Shown here: positions 1 through 8,039 of the stretch, piece by piece
Position numbering within the stretch: the first letter of the stretch is position 1
Layout of the letters: each line of letters starts with the position of its first letter
From: Deinococcus sonorensis KR-87
GTDB lineage: Bacteria > Deinococcota > Deinococci > Deinococcales > Deinococcaceae
Direction of reading: 5' to 3'
Length of the DNA stretch: 64,000 bases
Assembly (NCBI RefSeq): GCF_040256395.1
Contig: NZ_CP158300.1
Span: forward strand, 124,001-188,000
Program-made: the position numbers and the translations under genes
The notes under the pieces: model-generated
Told to the model about the DNA's origin: nothing
The model's database searches: none
What the model saw: only the letters and a program-made list of their open reading frames with translations

Positions 1-5
1 GGGAT

Positions 6-593
6 TCAGGGACGCTGGTCGCTGAAGGTCAGCTGCGGGCGCGGGCCCAGGGTCGCGCCGGTCAGGGTGACGCCCGGCCAGGGCATGACCCTGGGGTATT
101 CGAGCGTGAGAGAGCTGATGCGGCTGCCCCTGCTGACCTTCAGGTACACGTAGCTCCACGTCGGTCGGACGCACAGCACCGTCTCGGCGCAGTGCACCGA
201 CTCCCAGCCCTGAACGGTCACCTGCTGCCGCCCGACGTTCCGCGTTTCTCCGCGCTTTAGCGTGTCCTGCTGGCCAGCGGGTCGTCCCTCCGGCTGATCG
301 GTCAAGGTTACGTGGTCGGGCGTCATCCGGACGACGCCGAGTCCCGACCACGGCTGAGGCGGCAGCGGGTCTAGGCTCACGACCGCCATCCGGGTGGTGG
401 ACCCGTCCTGAAGCCGCACCTCGGCCACCACATCGCTGATGCAGTTCTCGGTGGGTCCGCAGCGGTGGTCCTCCACCCGCAGGACCGTCATGACCAGGCC
501 GCCCAGGCGGCCGGTTTCTCCCTCCCGCAGGGTGACCTGGGCGGCGCGCACGAGGGTAGTCAGAAGGAACGCGGCCAGGAGCAGGAAGCGCAT
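6..593 (-). CDS. Small exported protein of unknown function
   Basis: Protein of 195 aa. It begins with a short basic start, a hydrophobic stretch and an alanine-rich cleavage region (about residues 1-18), so it is probably exported. The rest is beta-rich in appearance, with four cysteines (two in the CGPTENC motif near residue 45, two in the CAETVLC motif near residue 135). The two halves look alike: each has a 'G-E-T-G/R' turn followed by a V-x-G/R-V pattern and then a pair of cysteines, which suggests an internal duplication. I do not recognise the family. No Shine-Dalgarno site is visible, but a TAGAGT hexamer lies 6 nt upstream of the ATG, fitting a leaderless mRNA. Confidence 0.6.
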   Translation of the reverse strand: MRFLLLAAFLLTTLVRAAQVTLREGETGRLGGLVMTVLRVEDHRCGPTENCISDVVAEVRLQDGSTTRMAVVSLDPLPPQPWSGLGVVRMTPDHVTLTDQPEGRPAGQQDTLKRGETRNVGRQQVTVQGWESVHCAETVLCVRPTWSYVYLKVSRGSRISSLTLEYPRVMPWPGVTLTGATLGPRPQLTFSDQRP

Positions 594-599
594 GAACCC

Positions 600-605
600 A
601 CTCTA
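600..605 (-). promoter_or_regulatory. Candidate -10 of a leaderless promoter
   Basis: TAGAGT on the minus strand, 6 nt before the start codon at 593. The same arrangement recurs before several other first-in-transcript genes in this window. Confidence 0.4.
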
Positions 606-983
606 CAAGGCCGGCCTTCCATGCCCAGGCGGGGGTATCGATGAACTTGGGGGATCGCACGATGACTCGGTGAACGCGGCCGTTCCCCGACACGTCACCC
701 GTACCCTGAAGCTGAGGCACCGCACTGCCGGCCTCGACCGCTCCGTACCAAGGCGAACTGCAGGGCGTGACCGCGTCAGGCGGGTAAGCGCAGACCTACG
801 CTGGACGGGCAAGACGAAGAAGACTCAACCATTGGCCGTTGGTTCATTCCAACCCATGCCGAAATCAATAGAGGCACTTCGGAACGTTCTGAAGGCCCTC
901 GGATTGGAAGTTCACCTGCAGATGAAGACCACCTGGGACGTCAGCCTCGCCGGGCGCATCCAGCGCGTCACCAGCAGCGCATG

Positions 984-1003
984 AGGGCAAGACGCCTTGC
1001 CCT
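984..1003. repeat. Palindrome, copy 1 of a dispersed pair
   Basis: AGGGCAAG, a 4-nt loop, then CTTGCCCT. The same core with one loop difference recurs at 4182-4201, just upstream of the TnpB-like gene. Both copies are followed by GA. Confidence 0.6.
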
Positions 1004-1220
1004 GAATGGCGTGCGACCCGGGTTCTTCCGGCCAGGGTGACGTGATCGGTCTTCCCTACCCGGCAGGGATGACTTGGACCGTCACGCCGTGACGCCCGAC
1101 CCGTTCCGCGTACCCGGCGCCGATGTCCGGTCAGAGCACCTGCGCGGTGGAGAACGCCAACGGGCAGGTCCGTGGCACGCACCAGAAGATGTACTGCAGC
1201 TCCGTCAGCCGCTGCCGGTC

Positions 1221-1367
1221 TTACTTCGCCGGCAGGCGCGTCAACACCAGATGCATCCGCGCGTCCAGAGAAAGGTCCGCGCCCACCGCGTCGAGTACTC
1301 GCCACACCCACAGCCGGGCCGGAGGGAGAGCGGCGTTACGTAGCGTGTCCGTGGTGATCGGCTTGCG
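1221..1367 (-). pseudogene. C-terminal remnant of an unidentified gene
   Basis: On the minus strand, 48 codons run from just after an in-frame TAG (1368-1370) to a TAA at 1221. They contain LWVWRVLDAVGADLSLDAR and then HLVLTRLPAK. The amphipathic, Leu/Arg/Asp-rich composition looks like genuine protein and not a shadow frame, but there is no start codon or ribosome binding site, so this is a gene fragment. Source family not recognised. Confidence 0.3.
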
Positions 1368-1441
1368 CTACAGTCGCACCTGCAGACATTCAGGCACTTC
1401 TGTTCAACGCTATCCACGTGGCCGCGGGGACGGCGGGCACC

Positions 1442-1789
1442 TCACTTCGGAGCGGCAGGGATCACGCAGGTTCCAAGGTACAGCTGCACCAGCGCGTTCA
1501 GACGCTCAGCGTCACCGGTGTACAGAGCCGCGAGCAGCGGCGACTTCGCCAGCGCTTGCGCCTGCAGGGCGTTGGGAATCGCCTGTTGATTCAGACGCGC
1601 CAGATTGTCGGCAATCACCTTTCGGCTGTCCTTAAGGTCGCTCCGCGCCAACGCGATCTCGGAGAACAGCCTCTTGCAATAATCCGATTCCGACACCCTC
1701 GGCTGCGCCAGCGCGTCGGGGCTGGTCAGGCTGGCCGGAACGGCTAGCAGAGCGGCGAACAGCAGCATCTGAGCGGTGCGCATGAGCAT
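1442..1789 (-). CDS. Small exported protein of unknown function
   Basis: 115 aa. A signal peptide is clear: a short basic N-terminus (MLMRTAQ), a hydrophobic core and an Ala-x-Ala-type cleavage region near residue 29 (DALAQP). The mature part is about 85 aa, predicted helical, with two cysteines (one after the cleavage site in SDYCKRLF, one near the C-terminus in LGTCVIP) that could form a disulfide. A good AGGAGG lies 6-7 nt before the ATG at 1789. I do not recognise the family. It stands alone, transcribed toward the decayed region. Confidence 0.6.
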   Translation of the reverse strand: MLMRTAQMLLFAALLAVPASLTSPDALAQPRVSESDYCKRLFSEIALARSDLKDSRKVIADNLARLNQQAIPNALQAQALAKSPLLAALYTGDAERLNALVQLYLGTCVIPAAPK

Positions 1790-2030
1790 ATCGTCCTCCT
1801 GAATCCGCAGAGAAGCGCCGCGAGGAGCCTGTTCCCCACATCCAGGCGATCAGCGCGCCCACGCGGCAACCGGAGAGGCACGTTCAGCAAACACCCGGCG
1901 ACGCCTGTGCCGCCTGAGTTTCATGAAGGCAAGCTTCATTCAGTTCGGCCCTTTCGTTAGCGTCGCCGATGGGGCAGCGCAGACGAAAGGTCACGCCGCA
2001 CCGGCGCGCTCCCTCAAGCCCTGCGGGACT

Positions 2031-2516
2031 TCAGTAGCCGTTGTCGAACGGCTGCGCGTCCATGTATGTGGCGAACGGCACGTCGGAGGTGCTCGTCACG
2101 TGCATCACGTACCCGTTCGGGAAAGGCAGGTTCGATCCGGCATTGAGCCATTCGATGCCGCCAACCACGTCCATCGGCGTCTGATGCGCGCAGTCCGGGC
2201 CATACGCGGCGACCAAGGCCGGGTACGAATTGACCTCGTAGCCGTACACCCCGAACAGGTTGCCGCGGGTGCTGCCGAGCGTGTCCACGGTAATCCAGGC
2301 CTCGCCGTGCGCGGGCAGGAAGAAGGTGGTGCAGGCGTAGTTGAGTGTGGCCTCGGTGACCGGAACAGCCGGGACCGCTGGGGCAGTGACCGTCTGCGGG
2401 GCCTTGACCTGGTTGCCGCTGGTGTACGTCACGGCGAGCACGAGCTCATGCACCCCGAGGGTGGCGGGAACGTACGAGGTGCTCCAGCCGCCTGAGCGGC
2501 GCCGGGCCGCCCGTCT
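2031..2516 (-). pseudogene. 5'-truncated exported beta-sandwich protein
   Basis: A GTG at 2453 would give 140 aa, but protein-like sequence continues in frame upstream of it (GGWSTSYVPATLG) and only then turns into Arg-rich noise that ends at a TGA (2517-2519). The natural start is therefore missing and the gene looks cut off at its 5' end. What remains is Val/Thr/Pro-rich, resembling an immunoglobulin-like repeat (about the first 30 codons) and a beta domain with two cysteines. It could still be expressed from the internal GTG. No family recognised. Confidence 0.4.
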
Positions 2517-2519
2517 TCA

Positions 2520-2995
2520 ACAGGCATATCAGGGCGCGCAGCCCGCGTTTCCGCAGCGCGGCGCTTTCGCGCCAGTCTTCCAGGTAGCACCGTCTCAGCC
2601 TGAAGCAGCTCGAGTGGCAGCAGGTCCAGGGGCTCGAACACCAGCCACGGCAGCGCTTCACGGCGCTCGAGCTTCTCAGCGCCAGCAGCGTCTGGCACTC
2701 AAGACGGCCATCGAGGCAACAGCACCGCGTCCGTAGCATCGAAGTGATGCCGCCGTTTCCCGTCACACCAGCCCCGTACCAACCGACGCCACGTCGGGGT
2801 GGTCTGCGCTGCATGACGGGTGGGTGGCGGCATCGCGGTAAACGGCGGCCAGTGCGCCTGCATCACAAGCTGGCCGCAGCGCGCGAGGAACCCGGCTGAA
2901 GCTGCCCGACCGAACCGCAGGCTTCCGCCTGTACGCCACGTCCACCGTCCCGACCATCAGTCCGACCTGCCATCACGAGGTCGGAGGGGAAGCTG
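2520..2995. other. Stretch with no supportable gene
   Basis: Minus-strand frames here (for example around 2520-2720) contain Leu/Arg-rich pieces such as YLEDWRESAALRKRGLRAL. They resemble transposase-like helices but are not continuous with a start, catalytic motif or stop that I can assign. Probably degenerate mobile-element DNA that disrupted the truncated gene next to it. Confidence 0.3.
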
Positions 2996-3988
2996 TTGCC
3001 AACAATCACCCGCAAAACCCAGCGTTACAAACGGCTGCCCTGGCTGCTTCCGGACGACACGGTCGTCCCCGACGCCTGCTGGGACAGCCACGGAAACCGG
3101 TTGATGCGGGCCAAGCATGGCTTTCCCACCCTGGCCCGGGCGATGTCGGCATGCTTCGACCCGAAAACCGGGACGCTGGACATGGTCTCGCTCCTGTTCG
3201 AACACCTGGACCTGCAGGACGGAAATCCGTGGCTTCCCGATCACAACCGCGCGGCCCGGGCGGATCTCAACGATTTCGCAGAATTTCTGCGGCAGGAGGG
3301 GAAGCAGCCAGGCGTGCCGATGCTGCTCAACCTGGAACGGCAGGCGGGAGGTCACGGGACGCTCCACGACCATGGGCAAGCACCCGGGTGGGTGGGTCGG
3401 CTCATCGTCAAGCACCTGGGCGAGGACGCGATCTTCACGGCGAGTTCCGGGCGGCGCGTGTGGATCGGAGAGGTCAGGCCTCTTGATGGCGGCAAGGAGA
3501 TCGGCGACCTCTGGACGTACGAGCAGAAGGTCGCCGATGCCGACGCGATCTGCTGGCAAGGCCGCAAGGCGAAGGACTGGCGTGCCGGGCAGAGGCGCTC
3601 GATGAAGCGGCGGCAGGAAGCCTGCGATGCCCGTCGGAACGAAGGTCTGTTTCGCCTGCCGTCGACGCGCATCAAAATCGACCTACCGGTGTTGCCTCGG
3701 CTCACTTCCCGCCAATTGCGCGCCTTGCGGCGGGTATTGCGCGGCAGTGCGCCAGCCATACCCGCAAGGAACTTTATCGCCTACCTGGACGCCGTGGCCG
3801 ATTGGTCCGAAGGCCGCGTCCAGCCGCTGGTGATCACCCTGCTCGCGCTGGCGCTGCCCCTCCTGGGAAGCAGCCAGCGCCGAGCCGATGAGGCTTTCAT
3901 ACGCATGCCAAGCAGACCATCTGCCAGGGGTGGCAGGCGTGCGCCAGCACATCGAAGGCGGGTGGGTCGGGCACGGGAGCCGCCCTGA
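2996..3988 (+). CDS. Protein of unknown function, 330 aa
   Basis: Begins with TTG, preceded 8-10 nt upstream by GGAGGGG, which decides this start. The first 280 residues have balanced composition (for example HLDLQDGNPWLPDHNRAARADLNDFAEFLRQ, shown here only in pieces: DLNDFAEFLRQEG, WIGEVRPLDGG), while the last 45 or so are Arg/Ala/Pro-rich. That tail may be extra sequence read after a frameshift or deletion of the natural C-terminus. No signal peptide or membrane segment. I recognise no domain. It lies just left of the palindrome cluster and may mark DNA outside the mobile island. Confidence 0.55.
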   Translation: MPTITRKTQRYKRLPWLLPDDTVVPDACWDSHGNRLMRAKHGFPTLARAMSACFDPKTGTLDMVSLLFEHLDLQDGNPWLPDHNRAARADLNDFAEFLRQEGKQPGVPMLLNLERQAGGHGTLHDHGQAPGWVGRLIVKHLGEDAIFTASSGRRVWIGEVRPLDGGKEIGDLWTYEQKVADADAICWQGRKAKDWRAGQRRSMKRRQEACDARRNEGLFRLPSTRIKIDLPVLPRLTSRQLRALRRVLRGSAPAIPARNFIAYLDAVADWSEGRVQPLVITLLALALPLLGSSQRRADEAFIRMPSRPSARGGRRAPAHRRRVGRAREPP

Positions 3989-4080
3989 AGCGGCGGCCGT
4001 CGCCGCGCCGCACGTCCGAACGTCACCGCTCACCCTGGCCTGGAGGTTCCCAATGTAGTTCCTGTGGCTCCGCCCGAAAC

Positions 4081-4134
4081 TCGGCAGCACCCACCCGTCC
4101 TACCCCTGCGGGTAGGACGGGTGGGTGCTGCCGA
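4081..4134. repeat. Perfect 25-bp-stem hairpin
   Basis: The left arm 4081-4105 and right arm 4110-4134 are perfectly complementary, with a 4-nt CTGC loop. The arm begins TCGGCAGCACCC and ends CCTACCC. A perfect stem this long with no T-run is unusual for an intrinsic terminator. It fits better with a transposon-end hairpin, a protein- or RNA-binding element, or a replication/nicking site. Confidence 0.85.
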
Positions 4135-4135
4135 T

Positions 4136-4162
4136 CGGACCGGACCGGTACGGTCTGGTCCG
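4136..4162. repeat. 12-bp-stem hairpin with one G-T pair
   Basis: CGGACCGGACCG, a 3-nt loop GTA, then CGGTCTGGTCCG. It lies inside the outer 13-bp arms, immediately after the 25-bp-stem hairpin. Confidence 0.7.
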
Positions 4163-4177
4163 GTTCGGGCGGAGCCG

Positions 4178-4205
4178 CATCAGGGCAAGATGCCTTGCCC
4201 TGATG
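4178..4205. repeat. 12-bp-stem palindrome, copy 2 of a dispersed pair
   Basis: The perfect arms CATCAGGGCAAG and CTTGCCCTGATG surround an ATGC loop. The inner 20 bp match the palindrome at 984-1003 except for one base in the loop. Confidence 0.7.
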
Positions 4206-4357
4206 TGCTCACGCCGAAGCCACCCTGGCATCGTGACTCTCCAGACGTACCGCGCCAGGGGTAAACCACGTCCAGGACGCTGCAGACAAGCTGCAAGAAC
4301 ACAGAACAGGGTTTGAATCACCAGAGAAAGCCCACAGGTGCTTCGAGGAGCTCAACC

Positions 4358-5452
4358 ATGCAGCCACAGACCTACATCCTGCCCATCGACCGCTCCGCCA
4401 ACCCCGTCATTGAGCGGTGGGTCAAAGACGGGCAGCTGCGCGCCACGGACGAGCAGTTGCCCGGCACCAACGGCCGCGTCTACGCCCTCTCGCCCGCCCT
4501 TCTGTCCACCGTCTGCGCCGCCGACGACTTCCACCTCAACGTCGGCCGGGAGCGCATCGGGGTGCCCATCTACCGGATGCCCGAGTGGGAATACTCGTCA
4601 ATCGTACGGGCCTCCGACACCTTCCATCAGCACCGGATCGCTCACCTGATTCAACCGCTGCTGGTGAGTCAGCAGGTGTTCCAGGCCGACCGCTGGATCG
4701 CGAATGTGATCGACGCCGTAGCGGGCGCGCCGCTCGTCGGCCCGCAGCCCCTGACCGTCGGTGAGCAATGGTCGGACGATGGCCGATTCGTCCCGGAGGC
4801 GACCCGGCTGATCCGCCGCCACGCCTTCTGGATGCTTCAGCTCGGCTTTGAGCTGCCGCCGACCCGGGATCTGGACGGTCATGGCTTGGTCCTCGGCATC
4901 GACGTCGGGCTGCGCCCGCTGGTGACGGTGGCGCTTGAAGGCGACGGCAGCTGGGCCACCGGCGGAATCGTCCGGTTCACGCCGGCCATCTGGCGGCAGC
5001 TTTCGGTCGCGGCGATAGCGGCCGGAGTCGACACGGTACTGGTCAAGCGGACGGCTCGGTTGCTCCGCTATTCGGCAGCCCGAGAGTTGATCGAGGAAGG
5101 GTTCCTGGTCCCGGTGGCGCAGACGGCGCGGGCGGTCGTGGCCGAGCGGCTGAACTACGCCGGCTTCGAACGGCACATCGTCCGTCAGATGCGCGAGGAG
5201 GCCATCCGCGACTTCCTGACCGCCTGGCTTCCCCAGCGGCTGCACGCCTGGGGCATCCAGTTCGTCCCAACGGATCCTGCCTTCACGTCCCGCGACTGCA
5301 GCCGCATCGGTTGCAATCACCGCAATCACCCCAGTGAAGAGGAAGAGCGAATCGAGATCTTCGTGTGCGAGCTCTGCGGGCACTCCATGAACATCCACGC
5401 CAACGCGGCGCTGAACATCCTGCGGCGCGGGTTGCCGGAAGTCCGCGGATGA
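4358..5452 (+). CDS. TnpB/Cas12-like RuvC protein with altered catalytic triad
   Basis: 364 aa from ATG 4358, chosen because GAGGAG sits 8 nt upstream. The C-terminal half has TnpB landmarks: RuvC-I LGIDVGLRPLVT (Asp182), RuvC-II VVAERLNYAGF (Glu263), a zinc finger with C314, C319, C337 and C340, and a RuvC-III motif NIHANAALNI. In TnpB/Cas12 proteins the RuvC-III motif carries an Asp two residues before the NAA; here that position is His347. The protein may therefore be nuclease-dead or altered, as in TnpB-derived repressors. Residues 1-170 would be the nucleic-acid-binding lobe but are divergent. RuvC-I and RuvC-II are only about 80 residues apart. The stop overlaps the PrimPol start (ATGA), so both are made from one mRNA. 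No TnpA is present. Large hairpins lie directly upstream. Confidence 0.75.
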   Translation: MQPQTYILPIDRSANPVIERWVKDGQLRATDEQLPGTNGRVYALSPALLSTVCAADDFHLNVGRERIGVPIYRMPEWEYSSIVRASDTFHQHRIAHLIQPLLVSQQVFQADRWIANVIDAVAGAPLVGPQPLTVGEQWSDDGRFVPEATRLIRRHAFWMLQLGFELPPTRDLDGHGLVLGIDVGLRPLVTVALEGDGSWATGGIVRFTPAIWRQLSVAAIAAGVDTVLVKRTARLLRYSAARELIEEGFLVPVAQTARAVVAERLNYAGFERHIVRQMREEAIRDFLTAWLPQRLHAWGIQFVPTDPAFTSRDCSRIGCNHRNHPSEEEERIEIFVCELCGHSMNIHANAALNILRRGLPEVRG

Positions 5453-6327
5453 TCGACAGATCAGACCGCGATCCCTGGGCCTCCCTGCCCGCCGAGATCC
5501 GGGAGCTGACCTGCTGGCTCCCCTGGGTGGCGAGGCGCAGGGCAAATTCGAAGGTAGCGAAAATCCCGGTCCGGCGGCTCGGCCGCAGTCTGTATCCGGT
5601 CCGACCGACCGACCCTGATGCATGGTTGACCCACCAGGCCGCTCTGGACGAAGTCACCACCGGTCGGGCCAGCGGGATCGGCGTGTGTCTGCCCACGGGG
5701 ATGTGCGTGCTGGACGTCGACGACGTGCTGATCAATGGCAGGCCTAGCCCCGAGATGCGCGCTCTGGTGGACGACGCCGCAAGCTGGACCGAGCTGTCGC
5801 CCAGCGGGCAGGGCCTGCATCTCTGGTTTTGCGCGCCGCAGGGCCTGCGACCAACACGTTCAGACGGCCTTGAACTGTTGACCTGCGGGCAGTACGTCAC
5901 GGTGACCGGCATGCCGCTTCCGGGATCAGGGTGCGACCTCCAGCCGCTCCCACCGGCCCTGCAGGAACGCTTCGCGGAACGGCGACCAGTTTTCCCCCCT
6001 CGTTCAGTTCCGGTCCAGGCCATCGATGGAGACGACGCCGTCGCCCGCCACCTGCAGTCGGCCATCGAGCGTCAGCCGCGATTCCGCCAGCTCTTCCGTG
6101 ACGGTGACACCTCCGCCTATGACAGTCACAGCGAAGCCGACCTCGCCCTGTGTCAGATGCTCCGCCGGCTGGTCGGACCAGACCTGGACATGATCGACCT
6201 GTGGTTTCGCCGGTCAGCCCTCGTCAGGGCGAAGTGGCTGGACGACGGTTACCGAGAGCGCACGATCGCGCTCACGCTGAGAAGTGGATGGACCGGCAGC
6301 CCTCCCCGCAACTCGGACTCGGCGTGA
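5449..6327 (+). CDS. Bifunctional primase-polymerase (PrimPol)
   Basis: 292 aa; ATG overlaps the upstream stop as ATGA. The N-terminal half is a PrimPol catalytic domain: GIGVCLPTGMCVLDVDDV with the metal-binding Asp89/Asp91, then SPSGQGLHLWF (His124), then LELLTCGQYVTVTG. The C-terminal part (about 205-290) contains DTSAYDSHSEADLALCQML and YRERTIALTL. These match the helical-bundle domain found after the PrimPol core in NrS-1-type phage and plasmid polymerases. No helicase domain is attached. In integrative elements such enzymes prime or start autonomous replication. Its coupling to a TnpB-like protein is unusual. The 3' end overlaps a convergent membrane-protein frame. Confidence 0.85.
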   Translation: MIDRSDRDPWASLPAEIRELTCWLPWVARRRANSKVAKIPVRRLGRSLYPVRPTDPDAWLTHQAALDEVTTGRASGIGVCLPTGMCVLDVDDVLINGRPSPEMRALVDDAASWTELSPSGQGLHLWFCAPQGLRPTRSDGLELLTCGQYVTVTGMPLPGSGCDLQPLPPALQERFAERRPVFPPRSVPVQAIDGDDAVARHLQSAIERQPRFRQLFRDGDTSAYDSHSEADLALCQMLRRLVGPDLDMIDLWFRRSALVRAKWLDDGYRERTIALTLRSGWTGSPPRNSDSA

Positions 6328-6674
6328 CGAGGCGGCAACCGCGGCCACCTCGACCGGCGCCCGCGGCGCGACACCGTCAGTGCGATCATCAGGCCACAGA
6401 CAAATCCGCAGTGCGCGAGGAGTGCCGGCTCAAGCAGCGGACGTAGCCCGACCAACACGGCGGCAGCCAGCGTCAACATCAGCAGAACAAGGCGGACCAT
6501 CTGGCGGACCGGCTCGCCCCGCGCAGACAGTCGGGTGCCTGCCTCGTGGCCGAGCACACTCAGGCCGCCGAGGGCCAGGGTGAAAAGCACGTTGTGCCAC
6601 AGCATCAGGCTCCAGACCAGCACGGCCAGCAGGAGCAGACCGAACAGCAGCCGCAGGAACGCAAACACTGACAC
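6249..6674 (-). CDS. Putative small membrane protein
   Basis: Reads as 141 aa from a GTG at 6674, with three to four hydrophobic segments (about residues 5-25, 28-42, 60-78, 82-98) followed by an Arg-rich tail that overlaps the end of the PrimPol gene in antisense. There is no clear ribosome binding site. The hydrophobic pattern supports a real membrane protein, but the antisense tail is likely an over-extension or the frame may be spurious. It is divergent from the next membrane protein, with 60 bp between them. Family not recognised. Confidence 0.4.
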   Translation of the reverse strand: MSVFAFLRLLFGLLLLAVLVWSLMLWHNVLFTLALGGLSVLGHEAGTRLSARGEPVRQMVRLVLLMLTLAAAVLVGLRPLLEPALLAHCGFVCGLMIALTVSRRGRRSRWPRLPPRHAESELRGGLPVHPLLSVSAIVRSR

Positions 6675-6734
6675 ACTTCACTGTACCGCGGGCAGCAGCA
6701 CCGGGCCGTCAACAACGGGTCGGGAGAATAAATT

Positions 6735-8039
6735 ATGCTCACCAAGCCGTTCGTCACTGTCATGATCCTGCTGCTGCTGCTGGCGTACCTCGGAGCGCTG
6801 GCGGTCAGCACAGCTCACCTGAGTCAGCTCTACGCCCTCTTCAATGCCGAGTTGCCGTACTGGGTCTCCATCGGCCTGGCCGTGGCGCTCGAGGCCGTCG
6901 CCTTCTTGTTTTCGATCATCAGCACGTCACTGGGCCGCCGGGCCGGTCCCTGGGCCGCCTGGGCCAGCACCTCGGCCCTGCTGCTGGTGTGGGGCGGCAA
7001 CGGCTACGCCATGCGGCTCGCCGCACCGACACAGCCCCTGGCAGTGGTCCTCGCCGCGTCCTGCTTCGTACCGGTTTGTACCCTGTTCGCGGGCAAAGTG
7101 CTCGGCGGACTGTTCGGGCTGCTCGACGAGCTCAACGGGGAAAAGGTAGAGGTGACGAGGCACAGGGTTTCGGCGCCGATCACATCGGCAGCACTGACTC
7201 GACCGGAGTTGGGTGGGCCAGTGGTCGTTCGGAACCTCATAGACATAGATCGAAGCGCATTGCAGCAGGGGGGCGAGCGCCGGTCACCGACGCCGGTCGA
7301 GGTCACACTGCCGGTCGGTCCGCAAGCCGACGACCGTACCGCGACTGCAACCCGCAGGGAGCCTGACACGGCGCCGGCACGACTGGCGCAGGATCTGTCA
7401 GCGCCTTCGGTCGACACACCTTCGCAACCATTGGCCCGTCTGGACGCTGCCCCGCTCGACGTGCCGTCCCTCGACCATCCGGCATCGGTCCCCGAATCCG
7501 GGCACGCACCCTCCCATTCGGTCCCCGAATCTTCTCAGTCTGCAGCGGTGCGTGCGTCCCATCAGCCAAAAAAGATCTTGGACGTCGCAGGCGTCGGGGA
7601 ACTCTCCGATCAGGCCATCCAGCGGGTGGGGCTGAGCCGCGAGGCGCTCAGCAATCTGGCCCAGCTCGTGCAGCTCGGGCAGCCGCCGACGACTCGGGCC
7701 AGACTGCTGAGCGCCGAGCAGGCCGTGCTGACGTGGGCCTATGTGACCGCCGGGACCAACCAGGACGCGAATGTCACCGTCAGCAAGACCGCACTGGCGG
7801 CAGAACTCGGCCTGGATAACAAAGAGTGGGTCGTGCGAGACGTCGCAAAGTCCGTCAAGACTATCCTGACGGCGTTCGGCAAGTCGTCCGTTGTCAATCC
7901 AGGATCAGCAAAAACGCCTCATGTGCAGGTGGCAGGCCAGCAGGGGAATCGACCTGAAGCTGGTCCTGGAGGCGATTCTTCCCTCCCGAGTTCTAAACTG
8001 CCGATGTCAACTTCGCCGAGCGGGTCGGAGGAACCATGA
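6735..8039 (+). CDS. Membrane protein with disordered linker and C-terminal helical domain
   Basis: 434 aa, ATG preceded by GGGAGA. Four transmembrane helices fill residues 5-125 (for example VMILLLLLAYLGALAV). A Pro/Ser/Ala-rich linker of about 150 residues follows, then a helical, winged-helix-like segment at about 295-385 (LLSAEQAVLTWAYVTAG, KTALAAELGLDNKEWVVRDV). The arrangement resembles the DUF2637/Spd-type transfer proteins of actinobacterial conjugative elements, which sit beside PrimPol and integrase genes; that link is inference. Its stop overlaps the next start by 4 bp (ATGA), so the two are coupled. Confidence 0.6.
   Translation: MLTKPFVTVMILLLLLAYLGALAVSTAHLSQLYALFNAELPYWVSIGLAVALEAVAFLFSIISTSLGRRAGPWAAWASTSALLLVWGGNGYAMRLAAPTQPLAVVLAASCFVPVCTLFAGKVLGGLFGLLDELNGEKVEVTRHRVSAPITSAALTRPELGGPVVVRNLIDIDRSALQQGGERRSPTPVEVTLPVGPQADDRTATATRREPDTAPARLAQDLSAPSVDTPSQPLARLDAAPLDVPSLDHPASVPESGHAPSHSVPESSQSAAVRASHQPKKILDVAGVGELSDQAIQRVGLSREALSNLAQLVQLGQPPTTRARLLSAEQAVLTWAYVTAGTNQDANVTVSKTALAAELGLDNKEWVVRDVAKSVKTILTAFGKSSVVNPGSAKTPHVQVAGQQGNRPEAGPGGDSSLPSSKLPMSTSPSGSEEP

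Larger units (their letters stand above)
594..1441. other. 848-bp stretch without an intact gene
   Basis: I see no reading frame with a convincing start, codon pattern and ribosome binding site. The stretch holds a perfect 8-bp-stem palindrome (984-1003) and a C-terminal coding remnant (1221-1367, minus). A short plus-strand frame from an ATG at 856 to 984 reads like the start of a small HTH-type protein but has no upstream support. Overall it looks like decayed DNA. Confidence 0.5.
4066..4176. repeat. Nested inverted repeats (outer 13-bp arms)
   Basis: GGCTCCGCCCGAA at 4066-4078 is perfectly inverted as TTCGGGCGGAGCC at 4164-4176. Between the arms lie two further hairpins (4081-4134 and 4136-4162), so the 111-bp unit could fold as a three-way or cruciform structure. 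It ends about 180 bp before the TnpB-like start codon. No coding frame crosses it convincingly. Confidence 0.75.

Noticed and set aside
865..1311. 148-aa minus-strand frame in the left decayed region
   Set aside because: Arg/Gly-rich composition with no start signals, and it conflicts with the more protein-like 48-codon remnant in another frame.
4358..5452. Complete IS200/IS605 insertion sequence
   Set aside because: No TnpA, no paired terminal hairpins on both sides of the gene, and the gene is coupled to PrimPol, so it looks domesticated and not a simple insertion sequence.
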